From: JACKCR01 sp041390305
GTDB lineage: Bacteria; Eisenbacteria; RBG-16-71-46; CAIMUX01
Direction of reading: 5' to 3'
NCBI GenBank assembly: GCA_041390305.1
Contig: JAWKQE010000028.1
Coordinates: forward strand, 21,853-85,852
Length of the DNA stretch: 64,000 nucleotides
Below are positions 17,113-24,054 of this stretch, in pieces; position 1 is the stretch's first letter; the number at the start of each line of letters is the position of its first letter. A model generated the notes under the pieces. That model did not search any database. It was not told where the DNA came from and saw nothing but the letters and a program-made list of their open reading frames with translations. The position numbers and the translations under genes were made by a program.

Positions 17113-17724
17113 CTATCCGTTCAGCGCTTCGTGGACCTTTCCGACCATCTCCGGCCCAGGGCGGAGCGTCTTGTCGCCCTCGTCCTTCCACTTGGAGGGA
17201 CAGCCTTCGTCCTTCTTCCGGGAGAGGTAGATGTTGGCCTTGAACTTCCTCATGAGCTCGTCGATGTTCCGGCCCATGTTGTAGAAGTTGACCTCCGCGT
17301 TGAAGAGCGTGCCGTCGGGCGCGATGATGAACGATCCGCGGAGAGCGAGACCGGACCCCTCGTCGTACACGCCGAACAGCCGCGACACGCGACCGGTCGG
17401 GTCGGCGCCCATCAGATACTGGACGTTGGCCAGCTCCTTCTCGTCCCGCTTCCAAGCGAGGTGAGTGAACTCGGTGTCCGTCGACACCGTGATGAGCTGG
17501 GCTCCCATCCGCTCGAAGCGATCCTGCTGCTCTGCCAGAGCAGCGAACTCGGTCGCTCACACGAAGGTGAAGTCGGCGGGGTAGAAGAACAGGATCGTCC
17601 ACTTCCCGTTCGCGGTGAGGTTCTCGAGCGAGACCTTGGTGAAGTCGTGGCTCTTGGGGTCGTAGCAGGTGAGCTCGAAGTTCGGCACCTTGTTGCCGAC
17701 CTTGACCTCGCGGATCTCAGTCAT
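17113..17724 (-). CDS. AhpC-type 2-Cys peroxiredoxin, probable selenoprotein (in-frame TGA = Sec56)
   Basis: From ATG 17724 (GGAGG upstream) the frame reads MTEIREVKVGNKVPNFELTC, then WTILFFYPADFTFV, then TGA at 17559-17557, and continues without a break as ATEFAALAEQQDRFER to the TAG at 17113. Total length is 203 residues, normal for AhpC/Prx1. The TGA falls exactly on the peroxidatic cysteine of PxxxTxxC: Pro49, Thr53 and position 56, with Arg129 in LRGSFIIAPDG and the resolving cysteine Cys175 in EGCPSKWK all kept. A SECIS-like stem-loop starts within the TGA. I read position 56 as selenocysteine, which reduces peroxides faster than cysteine; selenoperoxiredoxins (PrxU of Eubacterium acidaminophilum) are a known precedent. 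Alternatives are a TGC/TGT-to-TGA sequence error or a dead gene. Annotators will otherwise split it and start at 17508. Confidence 0.85.
17516..17558 (-). promoter_or_regulatory. Bacterial SECIS-like element next to the in-frame TGA
   Basis: On the mRNA, AGCGA (17557-17553), beginning with the A of UGA, pairs with UCGCU (17521-17517). A G-U pair can extend this (17558 with 17516). An internal loop follows, then GCUGCUCU (17544-17537) pairs perfectly with AGAGCAGC (17533-17526) around the apical GGC (17536-17534); opening the last U-A pair gives loop UGGCA. The apical GG sits 21-22 bases after UGA. This matches the known bacterial SECIS pattern: directly 3' of UGA within the coding region, with a G at the top of the upper stem. 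SelB binding is inferred. Confidence 0.75.
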
Positions 17725-17781
17725 CTCGTCCTCCGTCTGGAATCATCGTTCTCTGGGCCCGGGGCCGCGGCGAGCCCGACG

Positions 17782-17790
17782 CCGATAGCA
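17782..17790 (-). promoter_or_regulatory. Extended -10 element of the peroxiredoxin gene
   Basis: On the minus strand, TGC-TATCGG (17790-17782) lies 58 bases before the peroxiredoxin ATG and resembles an extended -10. I see no strong -35 and no clear OxyR or PerR box. Confidence 0.35.
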
Positions 17791-17902
17791 AACGAGGATT
17801 CTGGCACAGGGGACGCCGTCCCAGAACCTGTGTTTGAACACGGGATTCCACGTACTCGTGACGGTAGCGACCGATGATGAGGAAGACGAGGCTCGCCCGG
17901 AC

Positions 17903-20038
17903 TCAACGTTCGAGCGTCACCTTCCGGACCGCGGAGCCGCTCGGCGAGTCCATGCGCAGGAAGTAGATCCCCGCCGGGACCGGGGCCTCGCCCAAGCCGG
18001 CTCCATCCCACGTGACGACGTGAGGTCCAAGGTCGAGTGGACCTCGGAGGAGCGTGCGAACCAGGCGACCCTGTACGTCGAAGACCATGAGGGAGATGGC
18101 CCCGGGCGTTGCGAGATCGAGGTGCACCTCCGTCTCCGTGTGGAACGGATTCGGCGTGACCCGCGCGATCGTGGCGTCGGTGAGCGCGGAGGGGGACTCG
18201 CCGTCCCCCGGCGACGGGATTCCGGCTGGGTCCGGTGCGATCGTCGTGGCGTCGTCATCGAGCAGAAGTGCGAGAGCGCTCCGGCTCGCGGCGTACCCGC
18301 CCCACTGGTAGAACTCGTACTCCGCGCTCTCCCCGGGGGCCAGGACGCCGAGCGTCTTCTCGAAGAAGAGGTTCTCCATGTTGCCGCAGCTCCCGGACGG
18401 GAAGATCGGGTACTCGCCCGTGCTGTTTCCGAGGGCGGGTTGGCAGAGGAGATGGACGTAGTCCGGCATCGCAACCGCGGTCTCGTCGGGTGCGATCACT
18501 CCGATCGCGTAGTAGGACGCGTTGTCGAACGCGGCGAACCAACTGCCCGCGATGCCTGCCGGAGGGAAGCTGAGTTCTCCGCCGTAGTCGATCGGATCGT
18601 CCGGAAGGATACCGCGGTCCCCGATCTGTCGGTCGGACGCGCCGTAGAGCCACTGTTCCCGGCCCCAGACGAAGTCGAAGTCATGACTCTGCGTGTCGAT
18701 GTTCTGCACCACGTAGCGATGCCGGAAGTAGTGTCGATCGGCATAGAACTCCACGTCCCGTTCGACGTGGACCTTCTCGTCCAGGCCGTAGTTCCCGCCG
18801 GAGCGGAAGTGGAAGACCATCGAGTCGAGGTCTCCGGACACCGGCCACGCGAGGGAGTCGTCCTGCCACTTGATGTTGCTCGGGTAGGTGCCGGTGCCGT
18901 CATTGACCGGTGTGTCGTCGAGGTGGACGGCGACGCGCTCCATACAGTCCACGGTGTGTGGATCTCCGGTGACGAGGTCGGTCACGTGGAGGTCGACGAT
19001 GCATCCCGGACCATGCGGAGTGGTGAAGCTGGAACCGAGGATCGCCGTGTGGATATACCGGTTCCAGACGAGGTAGCCGTTCCGGAAGTTGCGGAGTCCG
19101 ATGTCACCGGTCTGGTAACGGTCGACGTGAGTGGCCGCGAGATCACTCGGTGTATCGAACTCGATCGTGACGCGAGTCACACTCGATCCGGTGAGGTCAC
19201 ACTCGAAGGCGATGACGTTCCCTTCCGCCTGCACGTTCGCAACACCCGGGCCGGACACGATGAGTCCGGTGATTTCGTTGGCCTGAGGAAAGACCGGGAT
19301 CCGGATCTGCGCGTTCGCGACGGAGGTGGATCGGATGAGGCCGAACTCGCGGATCTCGTGATGGAAGCCGCCTGAACCGTTGGGCGAGGCGAAGAAGGCC
19401 GTGTAGTCGTCGGACGCATCGGGGAGGCCGGACGTGGTGATGCCGGTCCAGCGACGCACGCTGTAGAGCGAGAAACTCGGTGTGTCGGACTGGCCGACGT
19501 CCGCGCCCCGGTACGCGGTGACGGTGGCGGTGTAGGTCCCCGTCGGACGCGCTTCGCCCTCGCCCGCGCCGATGTCGAAGACGCCGGAGTAGATCCCGTC
19601 TCCAGGAACCGCGTCGTTGCCGGTGCCGTCATCGACGAGTCGGGCCCGCACGCGTGGGTTTGCCGCGGACACGACCACGACCGAGTCGCAGTCGGTGGCG
19701 AGATCGATCCCGTCTCTCACTTCGGCGGTGATTCGGGCGCTCCCGAACCAGGAGTACGACGTGCGATCGAGGCCTGGGGTGACGGTGAGTGTCGCGCGTT
19801 CTGCCGGGATCCGGTCCAGGTCGAGGGTCGCGGGTGGGTCCGTGGGGTCGACGATGCCAAGGGGCAGATCGGCCGCCGTGTAGACGTCATACCCGTACGG
19901 CTCGGGGCTCTCCTTGTCCCAAGGGTTCCAGGTGGGTGGAGGATCCGCCGCGATGGCCGTGTGGAGAGAGCCGACGAGAATGCCGCCGGCGGCGATGCAG
20001 AGGGTGACGATCCTACCGAGAGAGGTGAGAGCGGGCAT
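17903..20038 (-). CDS. Large exported protein with FlgD-type C-terminal domain
   Basis: The 711-residue protein has a signal peptide (MPALTSLGRIVTLCIAAGGILVGSLHTAIA). An Ig-like section follows (residues about 60-160, 'LTVTPGLDRTSYSWFGSARITAEVRDG'), with a choice-of-anchor-type insert, then a long beta domain of about 350 residues I do not recognise. The end is a FlgD-like Ig/sorting domain (RVTPNPFHTETEVHLDL, VVTWDGAGLGEAPVPAGIYFLRM). The start at 20038 is chosen because it opens the signal peptide; the frame continues upstream only through a degenerate repeat array. The substrate is unknown. Surface or secreted location is inferred from both ends. It shares its C-terminal domain with the proteins at 8954 and 24055. 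Confidence 0.78.
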   Translation of the reverse strand: MPALTSLGRIVTLCIAAGGILVGSLHTAIAADPPPTWNPWDKESPEPYGYDVYTAADLPLGIVDPTDPPATLDLDRIPAERATLTVTPGLDRTSYSWFGSARITAEVRDGIDLATDCDSVVVVSAANPRVRARLVDDGTGNDAVPGDGIYSGVFDIGAGEGEARPTGTYTATVTAYRGADVGQSDTPSFSLYSVRRWTGITTSGLPDASDDYTAFFASPNGSGGFHHEIREFGLIRSTSVANAQIRIPVFPQANEITGLIVSGPGVANVQAEGNVIAFECDLTGSSVTRVTIEFDTPSDLAATHVDRYQTGDIGLRNFRNGYLVWNRYIHTAILGSSFTTPHGPGCIVDLHVTDLVTGDPHTVDCMERVAVHLDDTPVNDGTGTYPSNIKWQDDSLAWPVSGDLDSMVFHFRSGGNYGLDEKVHVERDVEFYADRHYFRHRYVVQNIDTQSHDFDFVWGREQWLYGASDRQIGDRGILPDDPIDYGGELSFPPAGIAGSWFAAFDNASYYAIGVIAPDETAVAMPDYVHLLCQPALGNSTGEYPIFPSGSCGNMENLFFEKTLGVLAPGESAEYEFYQWGGYAASRSALALLLDDDATTIAPDPAGIPSPGDGESPSALTDATIARVTPNPFHTETEVHLDLATPGAISLMVFDVQGRLVRTLLRGPLDLGPHVVTWDGAGLGEAPVPAGIYFLRMDSPSGSAVRKVTLER

Positions 20039-20217
20039 GTGCGGCTCCGTGTCGTGTCGTGCCTTGGGTGTCAGAGCGGTTTGCCGCGTGCCGCGCCGTT
20101 TCCATCGTCCTGTCCCGGTGGTGCGCCGTGGAAGCGCGCCCGGCAGGAAGTGGGGAGTGGCGGGCCGATCCCCGTTACATGGCGAGTTCGTACCGACAAG
20201 GGTAGCAGATCCGGCTG

Positions 20218-20365
20218 GAACAAGACGGCGTTGCCGTGGGAACCGTCGCGGCGTCTCCGGCCGGAACGAAGCGGCGTCTCCGTTGGGGCTGAACCGACGT
20301 CGACATCCGGGCAGAAGTCGTGTTCCCGGGCCGGGCCGAAGTGCGGCATCTCCGGTCGGACTGAA
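20218..20365. repeat. Degenerate ~24-bp tandem repeat array
   Basis: On the minus strand about six to seven units each begin with TTC and resemble TTCNGYCCGRCCGGAGAYGCCGC. On the plus strand the anchors (GAA) fall at 20363, 20338, 20314, 20291, 20268, 20240 and 20218, a spacing of 22-28. Units near 20245-20290 are the best conserved (GCGGCGTCTCCG twice). It lies 180-330 bases upstream of the exported-protein start and is probably not translated. Confidence 0.6.
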
Positions 20366-20370
20366 TAGGG

Positions 20371-20397
20371 TCAGCCGGGTGGATGCCACCCGGCTGA
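20371..20397. other. Perfect 12-bp hairpin
   Basis: TCAGCCGGGTGG, loop ATG, CCACCCGGCTGA is a perfect GC-rich stem beside the tandem repeat array. No T-run follows on either strand, so it is not a typical terminator. It may be a cruciform, a transcript-end stabiliser or a protein site. Confidence 0.6.
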
Positions 20398-21045
20398 TCC
20401 TCGGGTGCGGAGCAGCGGACGTTGCCGTGGCGCTACGTGGGTGTGCCGTTTCGATACGCCGCTCCGTCCACGCACGGGCACGCGTCCAGCGCGCGCGAAG
20501 GCGGAGCCGACCGGCGGCCTTCCAGCTCGGTGCCGAATGGACCGAGTGCGGCGATAGGAGGAGCGCCAGCAGCTGGATGAGGGTTCAAAGCCGCCGGCCG
20601 GAGTCCAACTCACATTTCGTCGTCGACGCCAGCGTCCGAGTCGATTCTCGATCCCAGCGCTGGTGGGCAGGAGTCTCGTCGACGATCCGAAGGCTACCCA
20701 GCAACGGCACCTCAGTCCAATCAGCACGGATCCCGTTCATCTGAGGCGGCACTTATACTTGCGCGGACTCTCGTTGGAACGTCGATGCCCGCCGCGTGCC
20801 GGAATCGCGTATGTGGACCGGGACGGGATCCCCGAGCCTGTATTAGGAGTCCTACTCCAGATCCGTCTGGCGACCCGTATGACACGCGTCGTGCATCAGG
20901 GATATCCCTCAGTGCAAGTAGGCGATCCCTCTCCCCTCTAAAGATGACTCCGAAGCCTGACGACCACGGAACTGGTCCAGATAAGTTCCCCTTTGCTACG
21001 TCGACCGCAGTTCGGTTTGGCGTGGTCCGCGGAAGGAGCGAAGTC
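20398..21045. other. Intergenic region with putative promoter of the binding-protein/chemoreceptor pair
   Basis: No gene is recognisable over these 650 bases. TATACT at 20754-20759 is a good -10 sequence without a clear -35. GGAGT-CCT-ACTCC (20846-20858) is a small inverted repeat downstream of it. If TATACT is used, the binding-protein mRNA has a leader of about 280 bases. Confidence 0.35.
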
Positions 21046-21927
21046 ATGTGCGGTGCTCGTGCGTTTCGGATTCTCGGTTCCATCACTCTGTCCCTCCTCC
21101 TGGCCGTCCCTGCCCTCGCCGACAACGTCAAGATCGGAGTGTTGGCGAAGGACGGTCCGGTCAAGGCACTCAAGATGTGGGAAGCGACAGGTGACTACCT
21201 CAACGCCCGCGTTTCGGGAACGACGTTCGAGATCGTCCCGCTTGGGTTCGACGAAGTCTATCCCGCGATCGCGGAAGGGACGGTGCAGTACTTCGTGGTC
21301 AACTCCTCCATGTTCGTGGAGGCGCAAGGGAAGTACCACGCGCAGGCCGTCGCGACGATGATCAACTCCCGCCAGGGCAAGCCGCTCCAGTCGTTCGGAG
21401 GCGTCATCTTCACGACTCCGGAGACCGGCATCGAGTCGATGGCCGACCTCAAGGGGCACACCTTCATGGCTGTCGACGCCAGCTCGTTCGGTGGATGGCA
21501 GATGGCGCTCAAGGAGATGAAGGACGCCGGGCTGGATCCGGAGAAGGACTTCACCAAGCTCGAGTTCGGGAAGAAGCACGACAACGTCGTCATGGCGGTA
21601 CTGAACGGTGCCGTCGATGCGGGGACCGTCCGCACGGACACTCTGGAGCGGATGGCGGCGGATGGAATGCTCGATCTGTCCGAGATCAAGGTGATCCATG
21701 AGCAGCATCACGACGGGTTCCCGTTCGTTTGTAGCACAGCGCTCTACCCGGAGTGGCCGATCGCGGCGACGAGCAAGGCGTCGCCTGAGGTGACGCAGGC
21801 CATGGTCGATGCGCTCCAGAAGATGAAGCCCGAGGACGAAGCAGCGAAGTCTGCCAAGGTCGTCGGCTGGGCGCCCGTCCTCGACTACGCACCCGTCGCA
21901 AAGCTGCAGGCGACTCTCGGTCTCTGA
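21046..21927 (+). CDS. PhnD-type periplasmic solute-binding protein
   Basis: The 293-residue protein has signal peptide ARAFRILGSITLSLLLAVPALA, then DNVKIGVLAKDGPVKALKMWEATGDYLNARVSGTTFEIVPLGFDEVYPAIAEGTV and so on. This is the 'phosphonate-binding' family of periplasmic proteins (VPLGFDEVYPAIAEGTVQYFVVNS, ADLKGHTFMAVDASSFGGWQMALKEM). Substrates in this family include phosphonates, phosphite and other small anions. The ATG at 21046 has AGGAG 7 bases upstream. There are no ABC permease or ATPase genes nearby; instead a chemoreceptor follows after 15 bases. Its likely job is therefore to present ligand to that receptor. Confidence 0.85.
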   Translation: MCGARAFRILGSITLSLLLAVPALADNVKIGVLAKDGPVKALKMWEATGDYLNARVSGTTFEIVPLGFDEVYPAIAEGTVQYFVVNSSMFVEAQGKYHAQAVATMINSRQGKPLQSFGGVIFTTPETGIESMADLKGHTFMAVDASSFGGWQMALKEMKDAGLDPEKDFTKLEFGKKHDNVVMAVLNGAVDAGTVRTDTLERMAADGMLDLSEIKVIHEQHHDGFPFVCSTALYPEWPIAATSKASPEVTQAMVDALQKMKPEDEAAKSAKVVGWAPVLDYAPVAKLQATLGL

Positions 21928-21942
21928 TTGAGGAGGGCCTCG

Positions 21943-23715
21943 ATGGACCTCGGATTCGTCACTCGCTCGATCCGCCCGAAACTCCTCGTGTCCCTCACGG
22001 TCGTCCTGGTCGGAGCGACGATCGGGACGAACGTGATCGTCACGCGTCTCCAAGCCTCGAGGCTCGAATCCGGCAGCGTACGGATGGCGGAGTCGATGAG
22101 GGCGTCCGCCGAAACGCTGCAGGCCGATCTCACGCGAAATGGTGAGGAGATGGCGACACTGATCGCGGACGAGGCACGGGCCTCGGGCGATGCTCTCACC
22201 GACCTACTCGCACGGGTGGCTCCGGCGGCGATCCTCTCGAACGACTTCATGGCCCTCGTCAACTACGTCAAGGGTGTGAACGAGAACCCCGGTGTTGCCT
22301 ATGCCGCCTTCGTGTCGGAAGACGGCCGTCCGCTCACTCGGTACCTCGATCGGGAGAAACCGGCTCTTCAGCCACTTCTCACGAAGGCCGACGGAAGCAA
22401 CCGGAACGTGGCCGAGGTGATCGAAGCGAGCCGGAATCGCGAAGGATTCTGGGTGTTCGAGAAGCCGATCACGGTGGAGGGGCGGTCCCTGGGAACCGCG
22501 GTTCTCTGCCTGGACCGGAGTCTCGCCGCGGAGCAACTCCGTCGGATCGACGAGTGCTTCGCCAAGCTCTCCGAGACGCAGGAACAGTCGATCACCGACG
22601 CCGAAGCAATGGTGCGGGAGACCGGGAAGACCGTTGCCGCGGAATCGGCATTGGTGCTGTGGGTCGGTGCGGCGATTTCGGCGCTGCTCGTACTCCTGGT
22701 CGCGCACTGGAACGCCACGAGTGTCCTCCACGGGCTCCAGGGGATCGTCCGGATGCTCCGCGACATCTCGGAGGGTGATGGGGATCTCACGCAGCGGCTC
22801 GAAGTGAAGTCGCGGGACGAGCTGCTCGAGGTCGCCACCTGGTTCAACCGGTTCGTCGAGAAGACCCGTGCTCTCGTGGAGGAAGTGAAGGAGGCGTCGG
22901 CGGGGCTCGCGTCGATGGCCGAGGAGCTCTCTTCCACGACCGTCCGGATCGCGGAAGGAACTCGCCAGGTGAGTTCGCAGGCGGAGAACGTCGCGACGGC
23001 GGCCGAGGAGATGAGTTCCACGGTCGAGGACGTCGCGCGGAGTACGAGCGAAGTAGGGCTCGCGGCATCGAACGCCGATCAGGCGGCGAAGGACGGCGAG
23101 TCCGTGATCCTCGAGTCCGGCCAGGCCATGTCGGAGATCGCGAACGTCGTCGGAACGGCGGCCCACACGGTGGAGAGTTTGGGACGCGCGGCTCAGGAGA
23201 TCACCGTCGTCACTGACGTGATCCACGACATCGCGGACCAGACGAACCTCCTTGCGCTGAACGCCGCCATCGAGGCCGCGAGAGCCGGCGAGCACGGTCG
23301 TGGCTTTGCCGTCGTCGCCGACGAAGTACGGAAGCTGGCCGAGAAGACGGTGAAGGCGACCGGCGAGATCAGCGAGCGGATCAGCGCGATCCACGCAGAG
23401 AGCGAGCGCGCGGTTGAGGCGATGTCGCGTGGTAGCGACGCCGTTCAACGTGGCCAGGAGTTCGGACACCAGGTCGCGTCCGCGATCGAGGGTATCCGCG
23501 CCAAAGTCTCGAACGCCGCAGAGCAGACGTCACAGATCGCCGCCGCCATCGAGGAACTCTCGGTGACGAACCACGAGACCGCACGGAACGTAGTGGAGAT
23601 CGCGCGAGAGGTGGGCAGCACGTCGTCCGCGGCCGAGGAGATCTCTTCGACATCCGAGGAGCTCTCGCGTCGGGCGGAGGGACTGAGGTTGCTGACCGGT
23701 CGATTCCACACCTGA
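21943..23715 (+). CDS. Methyl-accepting chemotaxis protein
   Basis: The 590-residue chemoreceptor has a first membrane helix at residues 13-33, a periplasmic sensor of about 200 residues and a second helix at about 235-255. HAMP follows (256-310), then the cytoplasmic coiled-coil with the conserved hairpin IADQTNLLALNAAIEAARAGEHGRGFAVVADEVRKLAEKT. AGGAGG stands 6 bases before the ATG and overlaps the intergenic gap after the binding protein, so the two are co-transcribed. Sensing by docking of the PhnD-like protein on the periplasmic domain is inferred. No flagellar or che genes are in the window, so it may feed a motility or a non-motility Che pathway. Confidence 0.93.
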   Translation: MDLGFVTRSIRPKLLVSLTVVLVGATIGTNVIVTRLQASRLESGSVRMAESMRASAETLQADLTRNGEEMATLIADEARASGDALTDLLARVAPAAILSNDFMALVNYVKGVNENPGVAYAAFVSEDGRPLTRYLDREKPALQPLLTKADGSNRNVAEVIEASRNREGFWVFEKPITVEGRSLGTAVLCLDRSLAAEQLRRIDECFAKLSETQEQSITDAEAMVRETGKTVAAESALVLWVGAAISALLVLLVAHWNATSVLHGLQGIVRMLRDISEGDGDLTQRLEVKSRDELLEVATWFNRFVEKTRALVEEVKEASAGLASMAEELSSTTVRIAEGTRQVSSQAENVATAAEEMSSTVEDVARSTSEVGLAASNADQAAKDGESVILESGQAMSEIANVVGTAAHTVESLGRAAQEITVVTDVIHDIADQTNLLALNAAIEAARAGEHGRGFAVVADEVRKLAEKTVKATGEISERISAIHAESERAVEAMSRGSDAVQRGQEFGHQVASAIEGIRAKVSNAAEQTSQIAAAIEELSVTNHETARNVVEIAREVGSTSSAAEEISSTSEELSRRAEGLRLLTGRFHT

Positions 23716-23737
23716 TCGTAACGACACGAGTACAGCA

Positions 23738-23771
23738 GGGCCCCGGGATCCAGCGGATGCCGGGGCCCTTT
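23738..23771 (+). terminator. Intrinsic terminator after the chemoreceptor
   Basis: GGGCCCCGG (23738-23746), a 13-base loop and CCGGGGCCC (23760-23768) followed by TTT, 23 bases past the chemoreceptor stop. Confidence 0.75.
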
Positions 23772-23901
23772 GCGTTCCTCGAGGTCGCGTTCGCGTCCCT
23801 GGCGGTTGCGTTCGCTTCCCTCGCGGTTGCATTCGCTCCTCGCTGTCGCGTGCGCACCCAAGGCGGTTGCGCTCACGTGACTCACGGTCGCCGTCGTGAG
23901 C
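23772..23901. repeat. Degenerate 21-bp tandem repeat array
   Basis: Units resembling GTTGCGTTCGCTTCCCTCGCG recur with anchors (GCGTTC and variants) at 23772, 23787, 23808, 23829, 23848, 23869 and 23890; the spacing is mostly 21. It lies between the chemoreceptor terminator and the next gene. I see no ribosome binding site for any frame through it. Confidence 0.6.
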
Positions 23902-24054
23902 CGGCAGGCCACGGGCCGCCCATTGCCAAACGACCCGCCCGAAACCGATTGGACGATCGTCCGGCTTCCCCGAAAGAAAACGGTGAAGCTTGCCTGGACC
24001 GGGCCGATTCGCACCACGGGCACCAGAAGGTTTTCAGGGGAGCTGGGGTTCGCC

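Noticed and set aside
20218..20365. CRISPR array
   Set aside because: Units are tandem, degenerate and without spacers, and no cas genes are present.
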